20,102 bases of DNA, from positions 1 to 20,102 of the forward strand of contig JBFMDN010000088.1 of assembly GCA_040753915.1 (NCBI GenBank), read 5' to 3'. Source of the stretch: JBFMDN01 sp040753915 (lineage in GTDB: Bacteria > Desulfobacterota > Desulfomonilia > Desulfomonilales > Desulfomonilaceae). The notes beneath the pieces are model-generated. The model was not told the DNA's origin. It did no database searches and saw only the letters and a list, made by a program, of their open reading frames with translations. Of the stretch, positions 1-6,474 are shown piece by piece. The translations under genes were made by a program, and so were the position numbers. Position 1 is the stretch's first letter; every line of letters begins with the position of its first letter.

Positions 1-6
1 GACCCC

Positions 7-75
7 GTCACCCCGGCGAAAGCCGGGGTCCATAACATATTGGAAGGACTGGATTCCGGCTTTCGCCGGAATGAC
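7..75. repeat. Inverted pair of short hairpin repeat units
   Basis: Two about 26-bp units face each other. Unit 1 (7-32) contains the hairpin CCCCGGC GAAA GCCGGGG (11-28). Unit 2 (50-75) contains ATTCCGGC TTTC GCCGGAAT (53-72). The reverse complement of unit 2 matches unit 1 except at the two base pairs flanking the core on each side, so each unit is itself a hairpin and the pair forms a larger inverted repeat with a 17-bp spacer. The sequence resembles a REP-like intergenic element common in GC-rich proteobacteria. No coding capacity is seen. Confidence 0.8.
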
Positions 76-403
76 GAACAATTGGCCGTTCCACTTCTAA
101 CTTAACGCCTATGCGCTTCGGGGGAGAAGGTCAGGGTGAGGGGGTGTGCCACGATTATAACGGACTGCCGGCTTTTGAGACACTTTCAGACGCCCGTCCC
201 ACCGATCTGCGAACCCCCCATGAAGGTTCTCGACAAATCCGAAGTGGAAAGAGAGCTTGGCAACGGGTCTAATGGCCGCGAGTTGGAACGCATCAAGAGG
301 GTGTCGGCCGTTGTGGCTCCTCGCACAGCCGCGCAGAGCCGTATAGCTCATGTCCATTGCATGCGCGAATGCTTGCGATGAGACGCCTCCGAGCCGGCGG
401 GAA
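76..403. other. Intergenic stretch without a supported gene
   Basis: This lies downstream of the minus-strand kinase gene. The two overlapping reading frames of about 80 codons here (one per strand) have no family signature and no clear ribosome-binding site. Positions 121-143 (gagaaggt..gggtgaggggg-like) resemble the purine-rich arm of the hairpin repeats at 8848-8921, so this may be a degenerate copy of that element. I see no T-tailed hairpin that would act as terminator for the kinase gene. Confidence 0.5.
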
Positions 404-1471
404 CTATAATCCGGATCTAGCTATAACTCTTTTCGCGGCGCCTTCCAGAACCCGGACCGCGTGAATGAGCATCGCGAAACGCTCATCCCGGGTCTGACCA
501 TGATAGTAACGGTAGTATATTTGCTGAGCTATGGCAGCCAAACGGAAGAGCCCGAAACAATAATAGAAATCGAAGGGTTCTTCAGGACGGCCCGTTTTCC
601 TGAAGTATTCTTGCACGATCTTGGACCTTGAGTACATACCTTCTATTTGAGTGGGCATTAGCCGCAGGAGTTGCATTTCCGGGGGATCTTCGGCCTCGAT
701 CCAGTAAGCGAGCGAATTGCCCAGATCCATGAGCGGATCTCCCACTGTGGCCATCTCCCAATCCAAAACCCCAACGATCTTCATGGGGTCCTCTTCGTCC
801 AGCACCACATTGTCCAGACGAAAGTCATTGTGAACGATCCCCGGCGCGGGCGACTCAGGAGGCATCTTCTCCTGAAGCCAGGCCATCTCTGGCTCGAAAT
901 CGGGGGCATCCGCGGTTCTTGCTGTTCTGTAGCGATTACTCCATCCGTCGACCTGGCGTTTCACGTACCCCTCCGGTTTCCCATAATCGGCCAGGCCGAT
1001 TTCCCTGTAATCGACGGAATGGAGCTCTACGTGGACGTCCAGTAGCCGGTCGCACAACGTGGCTGCCTGCTCTGGACGAAGAGCGAGCCCATCGGGCAGA
1101 TCCCTGTGCAGGATGATGCCTCGTATTCTCTGCATAACGTAAAACGGGCATCCCATGACGGAGACGTCGTCCGAGAAAAGGACCGGCTCGGGGCAATACG
1201 GGAAAACCGGCTTGAGGGCTTTCAGCATTCTGTATTCACGAAGCATGTCGTGAGCAGTCTTTGCCTTGGTTCCGAACGGTGGTCTTCTGAGCACTAGCTC
1301 GGTGCGGCCAATCTTCAGTAGGTATGTGAGGTTGGAATGGCCGCTCCTGAACTGCATCATGGACAGTTTACCAGTCAATCCGGGAATGGAAGACTTCAGG
1401 AGCTCTTCGATCCTCCCGGTTTCAAGCTCTTCCCCCTGCCGTATCGCTGTAGGTTCATCTCTATGACTCAT
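404..1471 (-). CDS. APH-family kinase, ACAD10/11 kinase-domain type
   Basis: Predicted small-molecule (likely acyl-CoA) kinase of the aminoglycoside phosphotransferase fold, cytoplasmic, about 355 aa. Seen: nucleotide-loop segment GHSNLTYLL at residues 44-52, catalytic loop HNDFRLDN at 214-221 (Asp216 the presumed base) and the metal-binding VLDWE at 235-239 followed by GDPLMDL. This combination is typical of the kinase domain of ACAD10/ACAD11 and of bacterial LvaA-type proteins, rather than of antibiotic-resistance kinases. In those systems the kinase phosphorylates a 4-hydroxyacyl-CoA. ATG at 1471 is preferred (AAAGG seven bases upstream); an upstream GTG at 1525 would add 18 residues without support. 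It is the last gene of the minus-strand cluster, 97 bp after the TetR gene, with an ACAD10/11-like dehydrogenase two genes upstream. The substrate is not determinable from sequence. Confidence 0.85.
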   Translation of the reverse strand: MSHRDEPTAIRQGEELETGRIEELLKSSIPGLTGKLSMMQFRSGHSNLTYLLKIGRTELVLRRPPFGTKAKTAHDMLREYRMLKALKPVFPYCPEPVLFSDDVSVMGCPFYVMQRIRGIILHRDLPDGLALRPEQAATLCDRLLDVHVELHSVDYREIGLADYGKPEGYVKRQVDGWSNRYRTARTADAPDFEPEMAWLQEKMPPESPAPGIVHNDFRLDNVVLDEEDPMKIVGVLDWEMATVGDPLMDLGNSLAYWIEAEDPPEMQLLRLMPTQIEGMYSRSKIVQEYFRKTGRPEEPFDFYYCFGLFRLAAIAQQIYYRYYHGQTRDERFAMLIHAVRVLEGAAKRVIARSGL

Positions 1472-1568
1472 GGTGATGCCTTTACACTCTCCTGTGACAG
1501 TGGAGCGCGGCCAGTGCTTATGCACGGTCGTCTATGGCCCAGTTTGCGAATTGGATTGAGAGCTGATC

Positions 1569-2327
1569 TTAGTACGCTCCACTATGCTCCCGACAGAAAG
1601 CTTCCACGAAAGCTATGGCAAAGTCGGCGTACTTGTTCACGCTCACCTGACGCCTTGCGAACTTGGAGCGCTTCAGGTACCAATCCTGCAAAATAGCCTT
1701 TATGATTCCGGCGGTCAGGAGAGGGTCTCGTTTCTTGAAGACCCCCGACTTCTGTCCGTTTCGGAGTATGTCCGCAAAGATCTCTTCCGTGTAGAGCTCG
1801 CTGGAGACTGCTTTCTTTCTCTCCGAGCTGGATAGGTTCTTGGCTTCCATGTAAGAGAAGTAGAACCACGGCTGCATCGCTTCGGACAGATACAGATGGA
1901 TCCGAATGGCAGTCCGCAGTCTTTCTGTTGGGTCGGAATGCTCTCCTATGCGTTCCAGCAGTATCCGCTGGACCAGGTCTCGCTCCTGCTGCTGAAGCAT
2001 GGTCAGAAGCTCGTCTTTTCCGCTGAAATACGAATAGAGGGCACCCGTGCTGAGTCCTGTCTCTTTGCTCAGATCCCGGATACTCATCGCCTGAAATCCC
2101 TTTTCGTTGCTTATCTTCAGGGTAGCAGAAAAGATCCTCTCCAGATTGCGAATTGCGGTTTGCTCGTTCTTCACCTGGATCGCATGCCTGTGCCGGGCCA
2201 GGGTATCACGCAATGCGTCCTCCCTGGAGGCACGAACGAGTCTTTCAAAGTCCGCGAAGCTCATTCCCGACTGCACCCTAAGACTACGGGAGATCCCGGG
2301 GACTACCGCACTACCTTGCTCTGGCAT
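1569..2327 (-). CDS. TetR/AcrR-family transcriptional regulator
   Basis: DNA-binding repressor, about 252 aa. The helix-turn-helix is at roughly residues 82-101 (MSIRDLSKETGLSTGALYSY), followed by the usual F-x-x-K-D-E-L segment. The remainder is the variable helical ligand-binding domain. The HTH sits unusually deep because of an N-terminal extension of about 60 residues, which looks helical and charged. The start is uncertain. ATG 2327 overlaps the end of the acyl-CoA dehydrogenase gene by 25 bp, suggesting translational coupling, and has GAAGGA directly abutting it. ATG 2264 is an alternative. Because it lies inside the kinase/dehydrogenase cluster, it most likely controls that cluster and the divergent etfBA, through the palindrome at 4357-4382. 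An acyl-CoA ligand would fit, but this is inference. Confidence 0.88.
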   Translation of the reverse strand: MPEQGSAVVPGISRSLRVQSGMSFADFERLVRASREDALRDTLARHRHAIQVKNEQTAIRNLERIFSATLKISNEKGFQAMSIRDLSKETGLSTGALYSYFSGKDELLTMLQQQERDLVQRILLERIGEHSDPTERLRTAIRIHLYLSEAMQPWFYFSYMEAKNLSSSERKKAVSSELYTEEIFADILRNGQKSGVFKKRDPLLTAGIIKAILQDWYLKRSKFARRQVSVNKYADFAIAFVEAFCREHSGAY

Positions 2328-3508
2328 TCCTTCAAGATTCTCCGCGCCACGGAGACCTTGTGAACTTCATCCACGCCGTCGTATATTCTCGCTGCTCGCT
2401 CGAATCGATAGAAGAACGAGAGGATGGTATCGTCGCTCATCCCGAGACCGCCATGAACCTGTATGGCTCGGTCCACCACTTTCTGAAGGATGCCGGCGCA
2501 GAAGAATTTGATGAGCGAGATTTCCTGCCTCGCCTCTTTGGTTCCCTCGCTCTGCATCTTCCATGCGGCGTGAAGGACCATCAACCGTGCGGCCTGGATG
2601 TCAGCCGCACATTCAGCGACCCATTGCTGCACGATCTGCCTGCTGGCAAGCACTCTGTCAGGGGCTATCTTTCTGCTGTTAGCCCGGGCGCACATGAGAT
2701 CGAACGCCCTGCCGCAAATTCCGATCCACCTCATGCAATGATGGATCCTCCCGGGTCCGAGCCGCTCTTGCGCGATGACAAAGCCAGCTCCTTCTGCGCC
2801 GAGAAGATTCTTTCGTGGTACCCGACACGACTGGTACAGGATTTCCGAGTGACTGGCCCAGTCGTCTCCTTCATGTCCCATGATCGAGATGTTTCTCACC
2901 CGATTGAATCCAGGAGCATCCTGCGGCACGATAATCATGCTCGCCTGCAGGTGCGGGGGATTCTCCGGATTGGTAACCGCCATGACGATGGCGAATTCCG
3001 CTCCGTCTGCGCCAGTGGTATACCATTTTTGGCCGTTGATCACGTAATCGTCACCGTCCTTGACGGCAGTGGTCTCCAACATGACGGGATTGGAGCCCGG
3101 CATGTCCACTTCCGTCATGGAGAAGCAACTGCGAATTCTCCCCTCCACGAGTGGCCCCAGATACCGGTCCTTTTGCTCCTTCGTGCCGTACAGGTGGAGG
3201 ATCTCGATATTGCCCGCGTCAGGTGCCTGGCACCCGAACACGTAATGGCCCAAAGGTGATCTTCCCAAGCATTCGGACACGAGGGCAAACTCGGTCAGAT
3301 CCAGTCCCATTCCGCCGTAATCAGAAGGATGGGGTGGAGCCCACAGCTCCATCTGTTTCACCAACGTGCGCTTTTCTTCGAGGAGCGGAACCATCTCGGA
3401 AAACGGCCGGCGGAGGAACTGCGTTTCAAGGGGGATGATCTCGCGCTCCATAAACTCGGTCATCATTCCCAGGATGGTATTCATTTTTTCCGATATGGTG
3501 AAATCCAT
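2303..3508 (-). CDS. Acyl-CoA dehydrogenase, ACAD10/11 type
   Basis: FAD-dependent acyl-CoA dehydrogenase of normal length (401 aa), cytoplasmic, passing electrons to ETF. Seen in order: alpha-helical N-terminus, flavin-contacting CFSMTEVDMPGSNP, beta-domain WYTTGADGAEFAIVM, then RLGPGRIHHCMR and QVHGGLGMSDD in the C-terminal domain. The catalytic-base region reads YDGVDEVH (376-383), with Asp377 where most acyl-CoA dehydrogenases have Glu. The LGPGRIHHCMR and DG-x-DEVH motifs are hallmarks of the ACAD10/11 group, whose members remove a phosphate installed by the partner kinase domain from 4-hydroxyacyl-CoAs. ATG 3508 has AAGGAG six bases upstream. The gene follows the phosphatase gene by 26 bp, overlaps the TetR start, and diverges with it from etfBA. 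Confidence 0.93.
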   Translation of the reverse strand: MDFTISEKMNTILGMMTEFMEREIIPLETQFLRRPFSEMVPLLEEKRTLVKQMELWAPPHPSDYGGMGLDLTEFALVSECLGRSPLGHYVFGCQAPDAGNIEILHLYGTKEQKDRYLGPLVEGRIRSCFSMTEVDMPGSNPVMLETTAVKDGDDYVINGQKWYTTGADGAEFAIVMAVTNPENPPHLQASMIIVPQDAPGFNRVRNISIMGHEGDDWASHSEILYQSCRVPRKNLLGAEGAGFVIAQERLGPGRIHHCMRWIGICGRAFDLMCARANSRKIAPDRVLASRQIVQQWVAECAADIQAARLMVLHAAWKMQSEGTKEARQEISLIKFFCAGILQKVVDRAIQVHGGLGMSDDTILSFFYRFERAARIYDGVDEVHKVSVARRILKECQSKVVR

Positions 3509-3534
3509 GTGTAGCTCCTTGCTGTCCGTGAAGC

Positions 3535-4242
3535 CTACCGATACGTTATAAGTGTGGGATCCTTGCGAAGATCGAGATGCGCCCTGGAGTTGAAGCAGGA
3601 CAGCGACAGCTCTCCGTCCGAATAGTGGAACACGGACACCCCAGTGTTAATTGTTTGAAGCGCCAGGAGAATACACTGCTCGGCAGAGAGTCCGAGGGCC
3701 AGAAGCATGGCCACACATATGGCGCCTCCGGAGGTGAACACCGCCACGTCACTTCCGGGACTATTCTCTTGCACTACCGTCGCAATGCCGGTGCGGACCC
3801 GATCCACGTATTGCGGCCACGTCTCGACCTCCGGTGCATTCCATTTTCCAGAAACCCACGCGGTCATTGCTCGAACAAAGACCATCTTGAGAGCTTTCCC
3901 ATCGGTGACCAGCCGCTCGAGAGCGTTGGCGATCTGCGGGTCCTCGCGGATCATCGTGGGTATCTGGAGTCGGACTATGGTATGCGCATCGTACTCATTG
4001 AAGTCCGGGCGGATGACAAGCTGCTGCCGGTCACCGCGTCCACAGATCTTCTCCATGACAAGAGCGGCCGTATCCGTTTGGCGTTCCATTTCTCCCGAGT
4101 AAATCGCGTCAAATTTCAGCTCCAACGCGGCCAAATACTCTCCGAGAATTTCCGATTGCCTGATTCCGAGGGGAGACAAACGATCGTAGTCCTGACTTCC
4201 GAGAGATGCCTGGCCATGTCTGATAAGGTGGAGTCTGGTCAT
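3535..4242 (-). CDS. Histidine phosphatase superfamily protein lacking the second catalytic His
   Basis: Protein of about 235 aa with the phosphoglycerate-mutase/histidine-phosphatase fold. Seen: LIRHGQAS at residues 6-13 with the presumed nucleophile His9, phosphate-pocket Arg8, and Arg54 in EMERQTDTA. The segment that normally reads ..HGG.. near the end of the fold is VFTSGGAIC (168-176), so Ser171 replaces the second His. ATG 4242 is chosen because the catalytic motif begins right after it; ATG 4302 would add 20 residues, has no ribosome-binding site, and would lie only about 16 nt from the predicted transcript start. First gene of the minus-strand cluster, downstream of the promoter at 4325-4354. 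It may act on a phosphorylated intermediate made by the clustered kinase, but no substrate can be read from sequence. Confidence 0.85.
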   Translation of the reverse strand: MTRLHLIRHGQASLGSQDYDRLSPLGIRQSEILGEYLAALELKFDAIYSGEMERQTDTAALVMEKICGRGDRQQLVIRPDFNEYDAHTIVRLQIPTMIREDPQIANALERLVTDGKALKMVFVRAMTAWVSGKWNAPEVETWPQYVDRVRTGIATVVQENSPGSDVAVFTSGGAICVAMLLALGLSAEQCILLALQTINTGVSVFHYSDGELSLSCFNSRAHLDLRKDPTLITYR

Positions 4243-4324
4243 CGGTCTGCTCTTCGGTCTCTCGCACAGGTTCGAAAGTGGGAACCACGGTCGATCTCTC
4301 ATGGCCGTGGGGGTGTTCTCGTCT

Positions 4325-4354
4325 ATTATGTCTTGTCAGAAGGATTCCGGTCAA
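4325..4354 (-). promoter_or_regulatory. Sigma70-type promoter for the phosphatase-dehydrogenase-TetR-kinase cluster
   Basis: Read on the minus strand: -35 TTGACC (4349-4354), 18-bp spacer, -10 CATAAT (4325-4330). Each hexamer matches the consensus at five of six positions. Predicted transcription start is near 4318, giving a leader of about 75 nt to the ATG at 4242. The -35 box is three bases from the palindrome at 4357-4382. Confidence 0.65.
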
Positions 4355-4356
4355 GC

Positions 4357-4382
4357 AAATCTATCGAACGTTCGTTAGATTT
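4357..4382. promoter_or_regulatory. Candidate TetR operator: 26-bp palindrome
   Basis: Half-sites AAATCTA and TAGATTT flank a core CGAACGTTCG. The 26-bp sequence is a perfect inverted repeat except for one pair (T4364 against T4375). The CGAACGTTCG centre resembles operators bound by acyl-CoA-responsive TetR proteins. It abuts the -35 of the leftward promoter and lies 50 bp upstream of the etfB start, so one bound dimer (or pair) could block both directions. Confidence 0.7.
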
Positions 4383-4431
4383 TTCTTGCCCTCCCCACGC
4401 GGATTCCGTACTATGGCCCCGGACGATACCA

Positions 4432-5208
4432 ATGAAAATCCTTGTCTGCGTAAAAGAAGTGCCTGAAGTCAACGCTCCCGTCCGAGCTGACATCTCTTCC
4501 GGATGGCTGCTCCTGGAAGATTCGCATTATTTCCGGATGAATCGCTTCGATGAATTCGCTGTGGAAGAAGCGATTCGCATCAAGGAATCCCTACCCGATG
4601 TCACCATTGCTGTCCTGACCGTGGGGCAGGCACGAGCTGAGAAGATCTTACGTCGAGCCATGGGAATGGGCGCAGATAGAGCCATACACATGCTTCAGGA
4701 ACCAGGTGCGGATACGAGTCCCTTCACCGTCGCGTCAGCCATAGCGCAGCATCCGGGAATAGGCGAGTACGACCTTGTACTTACCGGAGTCATGGCGGAA
4801 GACGACATGCAGGGGCAAACCGGACCGATGCTAGCAGAGTTGCTTGGTATTCCCTGCGCTACGGCAGTCGTCCTCGTCCGGGTATTTCTCGAGGAGCGGT
4901 TCGTGTCCGTGGAACGAGAAATTGAAAGGGGTATGCGAGATGTCCTGGAGCTCTCGCTCCCGGCACTTTTGACCGTCCAGAGCGGCATTAACGTTCCGCG
5001 CTACCCTTCCCTTTCAAACATGCTCCGGGCAAATAAAGCGGCGCCACAGGTCATCGAGGTATCATCTTTGGCCATGCCTGAACCGAGGGATGTCGTCGTA
5101 AGAGGGGTCGTGCCAGGGAGATCTCGCAAGGGTTTGGTTCTGGAGGGGACAACCGAGAAGAAGGCAACAGAGCTGGCACGAATACTTGTCAAGCGTGGCC
5201 TGATCTGA
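4432..5208 (+). CDS. etfB: Electron transfer flavoprotein beta subunit
   Basis: EtfB of normal length (258 aa), cytoplasmic. With EtfA it forms the heterodimer that accepts electrons from acyl-CoA dehydrogenases. Seen: N-terminal MKILVCVKEVP, MNRFDEFAVEEAIRIKE (cf. the family's NPFDE-A-EEA), GADRAIHM, the nucleotide-contacting DLVLTGVMAEDDMQGQTGP, and the ALLTVQSGINVPRYPSL block. The reading frame stays open far upstream (from 3577), but homology begins at ATG 4432. The ribosome-binding site there is weak (GGA, nine bases upstream). The first gene of a two-gene operon with etfA, divergent from the acyl-CoA dehydrogenase cluster and probably sharing its operator. Group assignment (ordinary or bifurcating ETF) is not settled by what I can see. 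Confidence 0.93.
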   Translation: MKILVCVKEVPEVNAPVRADISSGWLLLEDSHYFRMNRFDEFAVEEAIRIKESLPDVTIAVLTVGQARAEKILRRAMGMGADRAIHMLQEPGADTSPFTVASAIAQHPGIGEYDLVLTGVMAEDDMQGQTGPMLAELLGIPCATAVVLVRVFLEERFVSVEREIERGMRDVLELSLPALLTVQSGINVPRYPSLSNMLRANKAAPQVIEVSSLAMPEPRDVVVRGVVPGRSRKGLVLEGTTEKKATELARILVKRGLI

Positions 5209-5220
5209 GGGGTGCAAGAA

Positions 5221-6207
5221 ATGACGCCCACAGTCTTACTGATAGCTGAACAGAGCGAGGAAGATCTGGCCACCCTGTCCAGGGAGTTAGCTGGATTCGC
5301 CAGCGAGTTGGCGGAGATGACCCGTTGCATCCCTCTGGCATTGCTTTTGGGTCAGGAGGCTTCCTCAAGAGGCCTGGAACTGGCTCAGGCTACGGGTCTT
5401 GACGTGGTGGCGGTTCACGTCCCAGGAATGTCTACGTATAACTCAGAGGCGTACAAGGGAATCCTTCAAGAGATGGTCCCCCAGCTCAATGCATCCTACG
5501 TATGCATGGTGCACACATCCCAGGCAGCGGATTACGCTCCGGGACTGGCGGTTCGCCTGCAGGCAGCGTGTATAACGGCAGTAGAACGCTTGGTGAAGGA
5601 TCGGGACCGGATAATGTTTGCGCGAAGGATTCTGGGGGGTAAATGGGAGGCCCATGTCGCGTCGAATACCTCCACTACGGTCTTAACCGTTCAGCCTGGG
5701 GCGTTCAGGCCGGTCTCCGGCTCAGGAGCGGGACGGGTCAAGCACGTGAGTCTCTCGTTCGCTCCCAGATCCGTTCGATCACTGGGGGTCAGGCAGGAAC
5801 GAAGAGCTGATGCCCACCTCGATGCGGCTAGGACAATAATTTCCGCTGGACGCGGCATTGGCAAGCAGGACAATCTGGAGATCCTGCACCAACTCGCACG
5901 CATCCTTCCCAATTCGGGGATCGCGGGCTCTCGGCCTGTCTGCGATCTCGGGTGGCTGGACTACAACCGACAGGTCGGGCTGACGGGTGCCACCGTCTCG
6001 CCCGAGCTCTATCTGGCGTGCGGCATTTCCGGCACGGTCCAGCATACTGCTGGCATGCGCCAGTCGAAATTCATTGTGGCAGTCAATACAGACCCCGAGG
6101 CTGCAATCTTTCAACTGGCAGACGTGTGTGTGGTCGAAGACGTGCGGGTATTTATTCCCGCACTGGTCGAGGCGCTCAAGGACGAGCTCAAGCGGCGGCG
6201 AGAATAG
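5221..6207 (+). CDS. etfA: Electron transfer flavoprotein alpha subunit
   Basis: EtfA of usual length (328 aa). It carries the redox FAD of ETF and transfers electrons from dehydrogenases to a membrane or soluble acceptor. Seen: N-terminal ETF-type alpha/beta domain (about 1-185), then the C-terminal FAD domain with GRGIG (210-214), SRPVCDLGW (237-245), QVGLTGATVSPELY (251-264), GISGTVQHTAGM (268-279) and IVAVNTDPEAAIF (285-297). ATG 5221 is favoured over an in-frame GTG at 5212, because GAGGGG (5207-5212) is an ideal ribosome-binding site eight bases from the ATG and overlaps the etfB stop codon. Twelve bases after etfB, clearly co-transcribed. Confidence 0.95.
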   Translation: MTPTVLLIAEQSEEDLATLSRELAGFASELAEMTRCIPLALLLGQEASSRGLELAQATGLDVVAVHVPGMSTYNSEAYKGILQEMVPQLNASYVCMVHTSQAADYAPGLAVRLQAACITAVERLVKDRDRIMFARRILGGKWEAHVASNTSTTVLTVQPGAFRPVSGSGAGRVKHVSLSFAPRSVRSLGVRQERRADAHLDAARTIISAGRGIGKQDNLEILHQLARILPNSGIAGSRPVCDLGWLDYNRQVGLTGATVSPELYLACGISGTVQHTAGMRQSKFIVAVNTDPEAAIFQLADVCVVEDVRVFIPALVEALKDELKRRRE

Positions 6208-6243
6208 TACTCCATAAGGCAAGATGTGAGATGCATTGGCTCC

Positions 6244-6296
6244 GCCCTCCGGCCTGACGACCTTCGGTCATGGCACATGCCGGGAATCAAAGGGGC
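6244..6296. other. Nested short helices downstream of etfA
   Basis: Three nested pairings can be drawn: GCCCT (6244-6248) with AGGGGC (6291-6296, one bulge), CCGGC (6249-6253) with GCCGG (6279-6283), and an inner hairpin, either TGAC/GTCA or GACC TTC GGTC (6255-6270). No T-run follows. It could be a structured 3' end of the etfBA message or the start of a small RNA; nothing identifies a known RNA family. Confidence 0.35.
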
Positions 6297-6300
6297 ATTG

Positions 6301-6360
6301 CCGTAGGGGGCTTTCGTGAGCCGCCCAAGTAGCAGGACGATTTTCAAAGCCACCCTACGG
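6301..6360. repeat. Long imperfect inverted repeat in convergent intergenic region
   Basis: CCGTAGGG GGCTTT (6301-6314) pairs with AAAGCC A CCCTACGG (6346-6360), giving 14 base pairs with a single bulged A at 6352 and a 31-nt loop. The element lies between etfA and the convergent ARPP-1-like gene. Confidence 0.6.
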
Positions 6361-6415
6361 ACAAATGTCCCAGCGAGTCAGCGCCCGAGACAGCATCTCC
6401 CCCCCTTGTCTCAAT

Positions 6416-6455
6416 ACCGTCTGCCAGCCGAGTTTCTCCTCGGCTGGCAGACGGT
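6416..6455. terminator. 17-bp perfect inverted repeat between convergent genes
   Basis: The arms cover 6416-6432 and 6439-6455, with core CTGCCAGCCGAG pairing with CTCGGCTGGCAG across a TTTCTC loop. It sits 20 bp past the stop of the minus-strand ARPP-1-like gene and about 210 bp after etfA, a position suiting a bidirectional terminator. No T-tract follows on either strand, so classical intrinsic termination is doubtful. Confidence 0.55.
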
Positions 6456-6474
6456 GGCTGACCAAAGCGTCATC

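Noticed and set aside
136..381. Short plus-strand frame of 81 codons near the left edge
   Set aside because: No family resemblance, no good ribosome-binding site, and an equally long frame overlaps it on the other strand; typical of chance in GC-rich DNA.
404..1471. Antibiotic-resistance aminoglycoside phosphotransferase
   Set aside because: The fold is shared, but the HNDFRLDN and LDWE..GDPLMDL details and the neighbouring ACAD10/11-like gene point to acyl-CoA metabolism.
2360..3259. 299-codon plus-strand frame
   Set aside because: Shadow of the acyl-CoA dehydrogenase gene on the opposite strand; the protein is low in structure and unlike any family.
3577..4431. Long in-frame N-terminal extension of etfB
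   Set aside because: It is antisense to the histidine phosphatase gene, runs across the promoter and operator, and shows no homology; EtfB begins naturally at ATG 4432.
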